A stretch of DNA of 64,000 nucleotides from Microbacterium oxydans (GCF_900095745.1 NZ_FMIR01000018.1:248001-312000); one strand, 5' to 3'; positions 44,961 through 54,508 are shown, counted from the first letter of the stretch. Made by a program: numbers and translations. The notes: generated by a model from the letters alone, not told the origin.

Positions 44961-45830
44961 TCAGCTGCGGCGACGGCGCGCCGGAACCGCGTCGTGGGTG
45001 CGCTGCAACGACACGGCGACCGGTTCGCCGCGGTGCTGCACGACGCGCACGAACAGCACGTCGACCAGAGCGAGTTGGGCGATGCGGCTCGACATCGCCG
45101 CCATCCGGAACGGCGACTCGTGCGCGTGGGTGAGCAACACGACATCCGCCGCGAGTGCCAGGGAGGATTCCGCGACGCTGGTGACCGCGACAGCCAGCGC
45201 ACCGGCGTCTCGGGCGACCTCGAGCGCCCGCAGGGTCTCTGCGGTCTCACCGCCGTGCGAGAACGCGATCGCGACGTCGTCCGCCGTCCGCAGCGCAGCC
45301 GTCGTCGTCGCGAGATGCGGGTCAGACGAATGCGAGACGGAGCACCCGATGCGCGACAGCTTCAGCAGCAGATCCTGCGCGGTCAGCGATGACGCCGCCT
45401 GTCCGAAGAGGTCGACGTGCCGGGCATCGACCACCGCACGGGCGACCCGGTCGAGGGCAACCGCATCGAGAGCGAGCGCGGTCTTCTCGATCGCATCGAT
45501 CTCCTGCGCGGCGAGCTTGGCGGCGATGGCCATCGGTCCGTCGTCCGGATCGATGGCCGTCGTGTCCAGACCGAACCGCGCCTGCTGCGCCTGGGCGAGT
45601 GTGATCGCACGCGCGACCGCCACGCGCAGCTCCCGGTAGCCGCTGTATCCCAGCGACTGGGAGAAGCGGGCCACCGTCGACAGCGAGGTGCGACAGAGCT
45701 GGGCGAGATCGTTGATCGCCAGGTCGACGACGAGCGTGGGGTCCCCGAGGATCGTCTCCGCGACACGCGCTTCTGCCGCGCTCAGCTTCGGGAGCGAGCG
45801 CCGTACACGTGCCAGAACGTCATCGTCCAT
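44961..45830 (-). CDS. MurR/RpiR family transcriptional regulator
   Basis: 289 aa. Residues 1-75 form the RpiR-type helix-turn-helix (LSAAEARVAETIL ... LCRTSLSTVARFSQSLGYSG), and residues about 115-255 the SIS sugar-phosphate-binding domain. SIS regulators of this class respond to phosphosugars such as MurNAc-6-P or GlcN-6-P. It is the last gene of the amino-sugar operon, 15 bp after the GH3 gene, and probably represses that operon through the dyad near 50500. Confidence 0.87.
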   Translation of the reverse strand: MDDDVLARVRRSLPKLSAAEARVAETILGDPTLVVDLAINDLAQLCRTSLSTVARFSQSLGYSGYRELRVAVARAITLAQAQQARFGLDTTAIDPDDGPMAIAAKLAAQEIDAIEKTALALDAVALDRVARAVVDARHVDLFGQAASSLTAQDLLLKLSRIGCSVSHSSDPHLATTTAALRTADDVAIAFSHGGETAETLRALEVARDAGALAVAVTSVAESSLALAADVVLLTHAHESPFRMAAMSSRIAQLALVDVLFVRVVQHRGEPVAVSLQRTHDAVPARRRRS

Positions 45831-45845
45831 GGAGTGATCCTGTCC

Positions 45846-47354
45846 TCAGTCGGCGCTGGTCCTCTGCTGCACGGCGAAACGCCCGAGAAGCGCATCGCGC
45901 GCCATCTGCGCACCGAGCCTACTGGCCGCGGCGACCTCGACGGTCGGCAGCGGCAGCGGGTTCGCCGTCGGAAGACCGACATTGACCACGACTGCTGCCG
46001 GATCGCGCACCGCCGCCCGTTCGACGAGCGCCCGCTGCGCGGCATCCGTGTCGGGTCGGTCGATCAGCAGCACCGTCGTGCCCGCAGCGGCGCTGACCTC
46101 TTCCAGCACGCGGTCCTGTTCGGCGAGCGGGGTGGATGCGACATCGAGTCGCACCCGCAGGCCGTCGTCTGCGAGCGCGTTCGCGACGTACGAACCCGCA
46201 CTGTCGACGGCGAGCGTCGAGCGGCGGCGGGCATCGATCACGGCGAGCTCGGATGCCGTAGCGGGGGTGCTGCCGGTGACCGTCAGCACGCGACGCACGA
46301 TGTCCGCGGCGTCGAAGTCGTCGGCAGTCTCGTGTTCGTCCTCGGCGGCGGCGCGGAGCTTGGACGCGAGGGCGGCCACCCGACGGGCAGCCTCTTCCAC
46401 GCGCTCACGCGAGAGCGAGCCATCGCGCAGTGCCGCGACGATCCCGTCACGGGTCGCGCGGAAGTCCCGCTCGTCCTGATCGGGAAGCGCGGCGTCGCCG
46501 GGGTTGGTCGGGTTTCCGATGCAGAGCAGGTCTGCGCCGGCGGCCAGCGCCAAGGCTGCTCCCCCGCCGAGCCCGACCGTCTCACGGATGGCGGCCATGT
46601 CGAGCGCGTCCGTGATGATGACGCCGTCGTACCCCCAGTCCCGCAGCATGCCGAGCACACGGGGGTTGAGGGTCGCGGGCTGCTCACCCCACGCGGGGAC
46701 CACGATGTGCGCGGTCATCACCGCGTCGACGCCGGCCTCGACGGCCGCGCGGAACGGCTCCAGATGCACGCGTTCGAACTCGTCGAGGTCGAGCGTGATC
46801 TCCGGAAGGGAGTGGTGCGAGTCCATGTGGGTGTCGCCATGACCCGGGAAGTGCTTGACGCACGCGGCGACCGCCGCATCCTGGATGCCGTCGATCGTGG
46901 CGACCACATGCCGCGAGACGAGCGCCTCATCATCGCCGAATGCCCGCACGCCGATGACCGGGTTGCGGGGGTCGGTGTTGACGTCGGCGACCGGGCCGAG
47001 CACCACGTTGGCGCCGACCGCGCGCACGCGCCGGGCGAGCTCCGCCCCGGTCTTCTCCGACGCCACCAGGTCGTCGAGGAGGCCCAGCTGGGCCGCTCCG
47101 GGAACCGTCGAGCCGGTGGCCGACTCGAGCCGGGTGACGCTGCCGCCCTCTTCGTCGATGCCGATCAGGGCGTCAGGGTTCGCGTCGAGGATCGCCGCGC
47201 TGAGCGCCGGGAGCCCTTCGCCCACGTTCTGACCGAAGTACACGACCCCGGCCAGTCCGTCACGCAGTTCGGCGCGCAGCCACTCCGGTGCCTCGGTGCC
47301 GAAGAATCCCGGCCACAGCACGCCGTTCGCGAGGCGCTCGAGCTCGTCGGTCAT
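45846..47354 (-). CDS. Glycoside hydrolase family 3, beta-N-acetylhexosaminidase (NagZ-like)
   Basis: 502 aa. The family motif KHFPGHGDTHMDSHH (167-181) supplies the His-Asp/His acid-base loop special to NagZ-type enzymes, and D249 in IITDALDM is the nucleophile. There is no signal peptide, so the enzyme works inside the cell, as expected for cleavage of imported GlcNAc-containing disaccharides or muropeptides. A second domain of about 170 residues follows the barrel, as in two-domain Gram-positive NagZ. The start overlaps the permease stop by 4 bp (ATGA). Confidence 0.88.
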   Translation of the reverse strand: MTDELERLANGVLWPGFFGTEAPEWLRAELRDGLAGVVYFGQNVGEGLPALSAAILDANPDALIGIDEEGGSVTRLESATGSTVPGAAQLGLLDDLVASEKTGAELARRVRAVGANVVLGPVADVNTDPRNPVIGVRAFGDDEALVSRHVVATIDGIQDAAVAACVKHFPGHGDTHMDSHHSLPEITLDLDEFERVHLEPFRAAVEAGVDAVMTAHIVVPAWGEQPATLNPRVLGMLRDWGYDGVIITDALDMAAIRETVGLGGGAALALAAGADLLCIGNPTNPGDAALPDQDERDFRATRDGIVAALRDGSLSRERVEEAARRVAALASKLRAAAEDEHETADDFDAADIVRRVLTVTGSTPATASELAVIDARRRSTLAVDSAGSYVANALADDGLRVRLDVASTPLAEQDRVLEEVSAAAGTTVLLIDRPDTDAAQRALVERAAVRDPAAVVVNVGLPTANPLPLPTVEVAAASRLGAQMARDALLGRFAVQQRTSAD

Positions 47355-48184
47355 CCCTTCACGGCTCCCGCGACCATGCCGGAGGCGAGCTTGCGCTGCA
47401 CCAGCACGAAGAAGATCATGACGGGGACGGTGATGATGGTCGACGCGGCCATGATGCTGCCCCAGTCGTTGGAGTGCAGGCCGAAGAACGACTTGAGACC
47501 GATCGAGACCGTGTACTGATCTGTCTGGGCACCGAGGATCGTCATCGCGAAGATGAACTCGTTCCACGCCGTGATGAAGCTGAAGATGCTCGTCGCGACG
47601 AGGCCGGGCATGACCAGCGGCAGCAGCACCGAGCGGAACATCCGCCACCAGCTGGCACCGTCGATGTAGGCGGCCTCCTCGAGCTCGACCGGGACGGCGG
47701 CGACGAAGCCGCGCAGCATCCAGATGCCGAACGCGAGCGACAGGGCGACGTAGACGACCATGAGGCCGAGGATGCTGTTGAGCAGGCCGAGACTCTTGAC
47801 CTGGAGGAACAGCGGGATGACGAGCGCCTCGAGCGGCACCATCTGCACCACGAGGATCATCATCAGGATCATCGTGCGGAACTTGAACTTGAACCGCGCG
47901 ACAGCGACGGCAGCGAGCAGGCACACGAGGGCGCTGACGAGGACGGTGACGAGAGCCACGATCGCCGAGTTGCGCAGGTACGTGCCGAAGCCGCCGTCGG
48001 TGAGGACGAACGCGAAGTTGTCCCACGTGAACTCCTGCGGGATCAGCGACTGCCCACCGCTGGAGGCCTTGCCGTCGAACGCGCTGGAGACCATCCAGTA
48101 CACAGGGAACAGCGTGAAGATCAGGACCGCGGCGACCGCGATGCCGAGTCCGATCCGGGAGCGGAGCCGGGGGCGCGGGTTCAC
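47351..48184 (-). CDS. Carbohydrate ABC permease, MalG-like
   Basis: 277 aa with six helices and the EAA coupling loop (ELEEAAYIDGASWWRMFRSVLLPL). GTG start overlapping the MalF-like gene's stop (GTGA); the long open frame upstream belongs to other genes. It forms the channel with the MalF-like subunit. The ATPase for this CUT1 transporter is not encoded nearby, so a shared MsiK-type ATPase encoded elsewhere is expected, as is common in actinobacteria. Confidence 0.92.
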   Translation of the reverse strand: MNPRPRLRSRIGLGIAVAAVLIFTLFPVYWMVSSAFDGKASSGGQSLIPQEFTWDNFAFVLTDGGFGTYLRNSAIVALVTVLVSALVCLLAAVAVARFKFKFRTMILMMILVVQMVPLEALVIPLFLQVKSLGLLNSILGLMVVYVALSLAFGIWMLRGFVAAVPVELEEAAYIDGASWWRMFRSVLLPLVMPGLVATSIFSFITAWNEFIFAMTILGAQTDQYTVSIGLKSFFGLHSNDWGSIMAASTIITVPVMIFFVLVQRKLASGMVAGAVKG

Positions 48185-49155
48185 AGCTCGTCCTCCTTCA
48201 TGAGGGAGCGGATGTAGACGATGGTGATGCCGATCAGCACGAGCGTGAGAAGCACCGCGAGCGCCGCACCGAAGCCGTAGCGGTTCTGGCCGAAGGACTC
48301 CACATACGACCAGACGCCGAGGTTCAGCACCTGGCGGTTTCCGCCGCCACCGCCGGGCATCAGGTAGACCTGCGCGAAGACCTTGAAGTCCCAGATGGTC
48401 GAGAGGATGATCACGACCGAGAACACCGGGCGGAGCGTCGGGAAGATGATCTTCCAGAAACGACGCCAGGCACCGGCGCCGTCGAGAGCCGCCGCCTCGA
48501 GCATCTCCTTCGAGACACCGAGGAGTCCGGCGAGCACGGTGATCGCCACGAACGGGAAGCCGTGGTGCACGACGTTGAGGAGCACGATGGCGTAGAAGGA
48601 CCACTGGTTCGTGAACCAGTTGATCGGGTCGTCCATGAGCCCGAGGTCGGCGAGGACCTGGTTGAAGATGCCACGGTCGGCATCGAAGATGAAGGTCCAG
48701 ACGTACGTGCCGGTCACGGCGGGCATCGCCCACGCGACCATGATGCAGCTGGAGACGATGACGCGCCACGTGGTGCCGAGCCGCGCGAGCAGCAGGGCCA
48801 CGAGCGTGCCGACGGCCACGGTGACGAAGACCGCCACGGCGGCGAAGCCGACCGTGTTGGGCAGCACCACCGTCCAGAGAGTCGGGTTGGTGAGCGCCTC
48901 GACGTAGTTGTCGAGACCGATCCAGTTGTTCTCCCCGGTGTTGATCTCGCGCAGGCCGTAGTCCTGCAGCGAGAAGATGAACACCTGGATGAGAGGCCAG
49001 AGCATGAGCACCGCGAGGATGACCAGCCCGGGCGCGAGAAGAAGCCAGGGGCGGGCCGCGACGATCGAGAGACCGCGTCGCTTCCGGCCGCCGGCCACGG
49101 AGGCGGAGGTGGACTCCGCCTTCGTGGCCGGCAGTGGCGCTTGCACCATCGACAT
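48181..49155 (-). CDS. Carbohydrate ABC permease, MalF-like
   Basis: 324 aa, six to seven helices, with the EAA loop (KEMLEAAALDGAGAWRRFWKIIFPTL). The N-terminal 35 residues are cytoplasmic and Ser/Ala-rich. It lies 15 bp after the binding-protein gene and overlaps the MalG-like gene. With that partner it imports an oligosaccharide, probably an amino-sugar given the GH3 hexosaminidase and RpiR regulator in the same operon. Confidence 0.92.
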   Translation of the reverse strand: MSMVQAPLPATKAESTSASVAGGRKRRGLSIVAARPWLLLAPGLVILAVLMLWPLIQVFIFSLQDYGLREINTGENNWIGLDNYVEALTNPTLWTVVLPNTVGFAAVAVFVTVAVGTLVALLLARLGTTWRVIVSSCIMVAWAMPAVTGTYVWTFIFDADRGIFNQVLADLGLMDDPINWFTNQWSFYAIVLLNVVHHGFPFVAITVLAGLLGVSKEMLEAAALDGAGAWRRFWKIIFPTLRPVFSVVIILSTIWDFKVFAQVYLMPGGGGGNRQVLNLGVWSYVESFGQNRYGFGAALAVLLTLVLIGITIVYIRSLMKEDEL

Positions 49156-49170
49156 GGAAGGGATGCTTCC

Positions 49171-50457
49171 TTACTGGTTGAGCAGTTCGGTCATCTCGGC
49201 GGAAGCGTCCTTCGTCGCGGTCGCGACGTCCTTCTGCCCGCTGAGGATGGCCTGGATCATGGAGTTGGTCGTCTTCTTCGCCTGGACGGCGCCGAAGTTC
49301 GGGGTGACCGGGACGGATGCTCCGCCGTCGACCATCTGCTCGGCGAACGGTGCGACCAGCGGGTCGGTCGAGGCGAGGGCCTCTTCCATCGCGGACTGCA
49401 CACCCGGGAAGTAGCCGGTCTCGTCCGACCACTGCTCGGCGAACTCGCCGGTCGTGACGAGCTTCACGAACTCCCACGCGAGGTCGGCGTTCTTCGTCGT
49501 GTTGAAGATCGAGAGGTGCGATCCACCGAGCACCGACGGGGCGATGCCGCCGTCCTGGCCGGGGATGACCGCGGCGCCGATCTTGCCCTCGAGGTCGGGG
49601 TTCGCCTCGATGAGCGAGTTCGGCGTCCACGAGCCCGAGAGCATCATGGCGACGTTGCCCTGCGTGAACGCGTCACGGAGGTCGGTCTCCTTCCAGGTGG
49701 TGGCACCTGCGGAAGAGAAGCCGTGCTCGGTGGCGAGGCCGGTGTAGAACTCGATGCCGGCCTGCGACTCGGCGCTGTCGAGCTCGCTGGTCCAGGTGTC
49801 GCCGTCCTTCGTGGCGATCTCGCCGTCGGCGCCCCAGACCCAGGGGTAGACCTGGAACTCGGCGTCGCCCGGAACCGGGAACGGCAGCATGTCGGGCTTG
49901 GCGGCCTTGATGGCGTCACCCGCGGCGACGATGTCGTCCCACGTCTTCGGAGCCTCGAGACCGAGCTCCTCGAACACGTCGGCGCGGTACATGAGCGAGC
50001 GGACACCGGCGTACCAGGGCATGCCGTACAGCTCGTCTTCGTAGGTGCCGGCGACCTCGAGGCCCTCGACCAGGTCGTCGCGCAGACCCTTCTCACCGTC
50101 GACGTACTCGTCGATCGGGAGGAGCGCGCCCGCGTCGGCGAACTCGGCGGTCCAGGTGGTGCCGGTCTCGGCGATGTCAGGAGTCGTGCCACCGGCGATG
50201 GAGGTCACGAAGCGGTCGTGAGCGTCTGCCCACTGGATCTCATCGATCTTGACCGTCGCGCCGGTCTCCTTCTCGAAGGCTTCGGCGACGTCGTCGTAGA
50301 AGGCCGTCGCGTCAGGGTTGGTGCCCTTCATGATCCAGACGGTGAGCTCTTTGCCCTCGCCGTCGGTAGAGCCGGTGTCACCGCCGCCGGCGCAGCCGGC
50401 GAGGGCGAGCGTGGCCACGGCGCCGAGCGCCACGGCCGGAAGAATGCGCTTGTGCAT
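49171..50457 (-). CDS. Carbohydrate ABC substrate-binding lipoprotein (SBP family 1)
   Basis: 428 aa with a lipoprotein signal (LAGC at 20-23), a Gly/Asp-rich linker and the two-lobed family-1 binding fold (ELTVWIMKGTNPDATAFYDD ... VKIDEIQWADAHDRFVTSIAGGTTPDIAE). It is the first gene of the five-gene operon. Aromatic residues suited to sugar stacking are frequent (for example EFQVYPWVWG). The specific ligand is inferred from context only: chito-oligosaccharide or a muropeptide disaccharide. Confidence 0.92.
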   Translation of the reverse strand: MHKRILPAVALGAVATLALAGCAGGGDTGSTDGEGKELTVWIMKGTNPDATAFYDDVAEAFEKETGATVKIDEIQWADAHDRFVTSIAGGTTPDIAETGTTWTAEFADAGALLPIDEYVDGEKGLRDDLVEGLEVAGTYEDELYGMPWYAGVRSLMYRADVFEELGLEAPKTWDDIVAAGDAIKAAKPDMLPFPVPGDAEFQVYPWVWGADGEIATKDGDTWTSELDSAESQAGIEFYTGLATEHGFSSAGATTWKETDLRDAFTQGNVAMMLSGSWTPNSLIEANPDLEGKIGAAVIPGQDGGIAPSVLGGSHLSIFNTTKNADLAWEFVKLVTTGEFAEQWSDETGYFPGVQSAMEEALASTDPLVAPFAEQMVDGGASVPVTPNFGAVQAKKTTNSMIQAILSGQKDVATATKDASAEMTELLNQ

Positions 50458-50494
50458 GCGGGGATCTCCTCTTTGAAAAGTCCAGGCGAGTATC

Positions 50495-50545
50495 AGGTAT
50501 TCGCCAGGGGTTAGGAAAAAGTATCCACGACTAACTAATTACCTG
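50495..50545. promoter_or_regulatory. Nested dyad upstream of the amino-sugar operon
   Basis: CAGGTATT (50495-50502) and GTTAG (50510-50514) are mirrored by CTAAC (50531-50535) and AATTACCTG (50537-50545) in AT-rich sequence 40-90 bp before the binding-protein start. Candidate binding site for the RpiR regulator. Confidence 0.45.
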
Positions 50546-50663
50546 CAAGTTCCTCTCACAATCGTCACGCGGCCGTAACATCGCCATCACCGCGGTCTCT
50601 CCCAGGTGTTGCCCAGGCTCGGCCTGCGCGGCGCCCGCAGGGTCCGCCGGTAGGCTCGCGGGC

Positions 50664-51923
50664 ATGCGCCGCCACGACGAAGCCGACCGCTCCACGGTCG
50701 CGCGCCATGCGACTCTTCCCACTCCCGGGCCCGCCAAAGGCTTCCTGAAGATCGCCGGGATCACGCTGGGCGTCATCCTCGTCTCCGCGATCGCCGTCGC
50801 CGCGTTCATCGTGACGGACTACTTCAATCGCTTCAGCGACGGTGCCGTCACCCTCGAAGACGCCCCCGAGGTGGAGCCTCCCCAGATCGGCGCCTTCCCC
50901 GGCGAGTTCAGCATGCTCATCATCGGCACCGATGAGTGCGGCGAGGTCTCGACCGGACTTCTCGGCGAGCGCTGCTCGGAGGCCGACGGCGGCATCCTCA
51001 ATGACGTGAATCTGCTCGTGCACGTCTCGGCAGAGCCCCGCAACGTCACGGTCGTCTCGCTCCCCCGCGACCTGATGATCGAGACCCCGGAGTGCACGCT
51101 CCCGGACGGATCCGTCGCCTCGGCCACGAACAAGACGCAGATCAACTCGATCTTCCAGCGCGCCGGCCTCTCCTGCGTGGCGAAGACGGTCACCCAGCTC
51201 ACGGGCATCGAGATCCCGTTCGCCGCGAAGATCGCCTTCGACGGAGTGATGGAGGTCACCGACGCGATCGGCGGTGTGGAGGTGTGCATCGGCGGAGAAG
51301 GCATCCGCGACCGGCACACGGCTCTCGACTGGGAGCCGGGACCGCGCACCGTCTCGGGCTACGAGGCGCTCCAGTTCATTCGCACCCGGCACGGTGTCGG
51401 CGACGAGAGCGACATGGCCCGCGTCTCGAACCAGCAGCAGTACATGTCGCGCCTGGTGAAGAAGATCATGAGCGACGAGGTGCTCAGCGACCCGGGCAAG
51501 GTGCTGGGACTCGCCAATACCGTCGTCGACAACATCGACCCGAGTGACGAGCTGGCCAATCCCGTCCGGCTCGCGCAGCTCGCGCTCTCGATCAAGGACG
51601 TGCCCTTCTCGGACTTCGTCTTCCTGCAGTACCCGGTGTTCGGTGACCCCGACGACTCCGACCGGGTCGTCCCGAACTATGACGCGGCAGCCACCATCTG
51701 GGACGCGCTGAAAGCGGGTCAGCCCGTGCAGCTCACTGGCGGCGTCAGCAACAACGGGGGCGTCGAGCTGGTCGAGCCCGCTCCGGGCACCGAAGGTGAG
51801 ACACCGGCCACCCCTCCGTCCACGGACGCGCCCGCGACCCCGGCGCCGCGCGCGACGCTCGACCCGGCCATCTCCGGCCAGACGGTGGAGCAGGAGACCT
51901 GCGCCAACGGCCGGCTGCGCTGA
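50664..51923 (+). CDS. LytR-CpsA-Psr (LCP) family cell-wall glycopolymer ligase
   Basis: 419 aa: a short cytoplasmic N-terminus, one membrane helix (residues about 27-50), the LCP domain and a Pro/Thr-rich C-terminal tail. LCP landmarks are present: the conserved aspartates in GTDECGE and GGILNDVNLLVHV, the arginine of SLPRDLMI, and DWEPGPRTVSGYEALQFIRTRH. These bind the polyprenyl-pyrophosphate glycopolymer that the enzyme transfers to peptidoglycan outside the cell. Four cysteines in the domain may form disulfides. It is a single gene with its own promoter region. Confidence 0.92.
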   Translation: MRRHDEADRSTVARHATLPTPGPAKGFLKIAGITLGVILVSAIAVAAFIVTDYFNRFSDGAVTLEDAPEVEPPQIGAFPGEFSMLIIGTDECGEVSTGLLGERCSEADGGILNDVNLLVHVSAEPRNVTVVSLPRDLMIETPECTLPDGSVASATNKTQINSIFQRAGLSCVAKTVTQLTGIEIPFAAKIAFDGVMEVTDAIGGVEVCIGGEGIRDRHTALDWEPGPRTVSGYEALQFIRTRHGVGDESDMARVSNQQQYMSRLVKKIMSDEVLSDPGKVLGLANTVVDNIDPSDELANPVRLAQLALSIKDVPFSDFVFLQYPVFGDPDDSDRVVPNYDAAATIWDALKAGQPVQLTGGVSNNGGVELVEPAPGTEGETPATPPSTDAPATPAPRATLDPAISGQTVEQETCANGRLR

Positions 51924-51952
51924 CCTTCCCACCCGCCGCGTAGGCTCGGGCC

Positions 51953-52813
51953 ATGGGCCGAAACCGATCGCGCGACGCCGAGCATCCGCAGGTCCGCCTG
52001 GACCACGGCGGCATCGCCAGTATCGTGCCGTCGGAGTTCACCACCGGGTTCGAGCTCATCGTCGACGACACCCCGCAGTCGCACGTCGACCTCGATGACC
52101 CCACGCACCTGCACTTCGAATACATCGTGCGCATGGGCGCGGTGATCGATCAGCTGGCGCCCGGGCCGCTTACGGCCGTGCACCTCGGCGCCGGCGCCCT
52201 CACGATTCCGCGCTATATCGACGCCACACGACCCGGCTCCCGCCAGCAGGTCATCGAACTCGAAGCGCCGCTCGCCCAGCTGGTCCGCGAGCATCTGCCG
52301 CTGCCGAAGGGCGCGGCCATCCGCATCCGCATCGGCGACGCACGGGAAGGGGTGAGCCGGCTGCCGGGCGCCCTGCAGGCGAGCTGCGACCTCGTGGTCT
52401 CGGATGTCTACTCCGGAGCGCAGACGCCCGCCCACCTCACAAGCGTGGAGTTCTACCGCGAGCTCTCCGGCCTGCTCGCGCCCGGAGGTGTGCTGCTCGT
52501 GAACGTCGCGGACGGCCCGGGCCTCGCCTTCGCCCGCCGCCAGGCCGCGACGATCGCCGAAGTGCTGCCCGAGATCGGCATCCTCGCCGATACCCAGGTG
52601 CTCAAGGGGCGGCGCTTCGGGAACCTCGTGATCGCGGCATCCGCTTCTCCGCTGCCGACCGAGTGGCTGCCGCGGATGCTGGCGGCCGGCCCGCATCCCG
52701 CGAAGATCGCGCAGGGGGCCGAGGCCGCGGCCTTCCTGCAAGGCGCACGGGTCGTCACGGATGCCGATGCGGTCGCATCGCCTCGCCCCGACGCCTCGCT
52801 CTTCCTGCGCTGA
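51953..52813 (+). CDS. Spermidine synthase-like methyltransferase-fold protein
   Basis: 286 aa with a Rossmann-type fold: HLGAGALTIPRYI replaces the usual GGGDG glycine motif, then QQVIELEAPL (the acidic ribose-binding strand), IGDAREGV and DLVVSDVYSG. Spermidine synthases carry a catalytic Asp in DLIIVDSTDP; here SDVYSG keeps one Asp, but the polyamine-site residues are not clear. Actinobacterial proteins of this type are annotated as fused-MFS or spermidine-synthase-like, with unknown substrates. It lies 29 bp after the LCP gene and may be cotranscribed with it. Confidence 0.75.
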   Translation: MGRNRSRDAEHPQVRLDHGGIASIVPSEFTTGFELIVDDTPQSHVDLDDPTHLHFEYIVRMGAVIDQLAPGPLTAVHLGAGALTIPRYIDATRPGSRQQVIELEAPLAQLVREHLPLPKGAAIRIRIGDAREGVSRLPGALQASCDLVVSDVYSGAQTPAHLTSVEFYRELSGLLAPGGVLLVNVADGPGLAFARRQAATIAEVLPEIGILADTQVLKGRRFGNLVIAASASPLPTEWLPRMLAAGPHPAKIAQGAEAAAFLQGARVVTDADAVASPRPDASLFLR

Positions 52814-52955
52814 CCTCGACGGGATCGATCGAGCGCGGCCCGACGCCGACCGCGCCGCGGTATGTCGCAGCTCGGATGCGCCGACCAGGGCGCGCCGCCC
52901 CGACGAGCGCTCGACCGGAAGGCAGACTGGACGGGGACGCTGCGGAAGGAGAGCA

Positions 52956-53483
52956 ATGAGTTTCATCCGGGGATACGACCAGGAGACGCTCCGCGAAAAG
53001 GTCGATCTCGACGAGTGCGCGACGCGTCTCGCCGAGATCGAGTCGCAGCGCAGCCTGCCCGCTCTGCTCGAGCGCGTGTGGTTGCTGAAGGTGCTCGACC
53101 GTCTGGACGAGGCACTCGTGCTGGCCGACGAGACCGTGCGCCAGGCGCGCATGGCCGGCACCCGTAAGGATGTTCTGCGCGCACGAGTGCTGCACGCCAC
53201 GATCCTGCAGTATCGGGGTGCACACGCCGCCGCCGAACAGGAGCTGGCCACCTGCGCGACCGAGGCCGAAGGCCAGCGCTGGCTGTCGATCGCGGCATTC
53301 GCGTATCAGCACCACGGCAAGAACGCTTACGAGGCCGGCGACTACGAGACAGCGCGGGAGAGCTTCAAGCAGTCGCTGTTCCTCCGGCGGGAATCCGGCG
53401 CAGAGGACCGGGAACTGGAGACCGTTCTGCTGGCGATCGAGGCCGCTGAGCGTCGCCGTCCGTCGCAACTCGTCGCGGGCTGA
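52956..53483 (+). CDS. TPR-like helical repeat protein
   Basis: 175 aa. The start is the ATG after GGAAGGAGAGCA; an extended upstream reading has no such site. The helix pairs (LPALLERVWLLKVLDRLDEA, KDVLRARVLHATILQYRGAH, WLSIAAFAYQHHGKNAYEAG) match tetratricopeptide spacing with the usual Ala/Gly small residues and suggest four or five repeats. Such proteins bind peptides or partners and have no catalytic centre. Its role is not evident from its neighbours, a methyltransferase-fold protein and a SprT-like protein on the same strand. Confidence 0.7.
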   Translation: MSFIRGYDQETLREKVDLDECATRLAEIESQRSLPALLERVWLLKVLDRLDEALVLADETVRQARMAGTRKDVLRARVLHATILQYRGAHAAAEQELATCATEAEGQRWLSIAAFAYQHHGKNAYEAGDYETARESFKQSLFLRRESGAEDRELETVLLAIEAAERRRPSQLVAG

Positions 53484-53530
53484 ACCCGTGCTGCGACGAC
53501 GATGTCGGTCGCAGGGCATAATCTGGGCGC

Positions 53531-54019
53531 ATGGCGGAACTCGACCGTGTGCGCGTCTGGGGCGAAGCACTGATCACGCTGCATCTCGATGACAGCTGGA
53601 CCTTCGGGTTCGACCATGCCAAGCGCCGGGCCGGACAGTGCGATTACACGAAGAAGCGCATCACGGTCTCGCGCTACCTCGCCGCCCGCTTCGAAGACGA
53701 CGACATCCACCAGGTGCTGCTGCATGAGGTCGCGCACGCGCTCGCCGGACATGCAGCCGCACACGGCCCGGCATGGAAACGCGTCGCGCGGGAACTCGGC
53801 TACGTCGGCGGCACGACCCATCACGGCGAGACCGCTGTCGAACTCGCACCGTGGGTGGGACAGTGCCCATCCGGGCACGTGACCTACCGGCATCGGCGGC
53901 CGACGAGGGCCACCTCCTGCGCCCGCTGCTCACGCACGTTCGATGCCAGGCATGTGTTCGCGTGGACCCGTCGCGAGATCCCGTCCGACGTGCGTCTCGC
54001 CGCTCAGATGCCCCGCTGA
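53531..54019 (+). CDS. SprT-like zinc metalloprotease-fold protein
   Basis: 162 aa. The zincin motif HEVAH (H65, E66, H69) and the third ligand H78 (AAHGPAWK) are intact, as in SprT and the Spartan/Wss1 proteins that act on DNA-protein crosslinks. A C-terminal zinc ribbon follows (QCPSGH ... SCARC). The bacterial SprT function is not established, so protease activity is an inference from the fold. It is located 47 bp after the TPR gene. Confidence 0.85.
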   Translation: MAELDRVRVWGEALITLHLDDSWTFGFDHAKRRAGQCDYTKKRITVSRYLAARFEDDDIHQVLLHEVAHALAGHAAAHGPAWKRVARELGYVGGTTHHGETAVELAPWVGQCPSGHVTYRHRRPTRATSCARCSRTFDARHVFAWTRREIPSDVRLAAQMPR

Positions 54020-54026
54020 CCGCTGC

Positions 54027-54449
54027 TCAGCGCGGCAGGTCGTCGGGGTACTCGTCCTCGAGCGGGACGGAATCTGCCTGCGCCTCCGCGGCAGCGCGGC
54101 GTCGACGCAACAGTGCGGTGATCGCCCGCCAGCCGACCAGGAACACACCGAGCACGATCGTGGCCACGATGATGAACGGCACCTCGGCGGTGTCGCCGCT
54201 GAGCACGCGGATGAGCATGCCCCCGGCGACCGTCACGACCCAGACCACCGTGCCCCACAGCACCGACCACGGCCGACGGGGCCTGGCGGGGAGCAGAGCC
54301 GCGAGAACATGGCCGATCGCCAGAGCGATCAGGAACGGCCAGGCGGTGAGCAGGAACCCCGCCGGATTCTCATCGTGCGAGGCACGACCGATCGCGGCGA
54401 AGACGAGCACGAGCACGATGTCGACGATGACGGCGGGGAGGTACCTCAT
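54027..54449 (-). CDS. DUF3054 membrane protein
   Basis: 140 aa with four hydrophobic helices; the N-terminal DIVLVLVFAAIGRASHDE and WPFLIALAIGH segments are the DUF3054 signature. The C-terminus is a charged cytoplasmic tail. Function is unknown for the family. It is convergent with the SprT-like gene, with only 7 bp between stops. Confidence 0.82.
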   Translation of the reverse strand: MRYLPAVIVDIVLVLVFAAIGRASHDENPAGFLLTAWPFLIALAIGHVLAALLPARPRRPWSVLWGTVVWVVTVAGGMLIRVLSGDTAEVPFIIVATIVLGVFLVGWRAITALLRRRRAAAEAQADSVPLEDEYPDDLPR

Positions 54450-54508
54450 GCCACGACCCTACGTGGCGATGGCCGAACCATCGTCTCCCGCGCGGCGTCA
54501 GACGGAGA

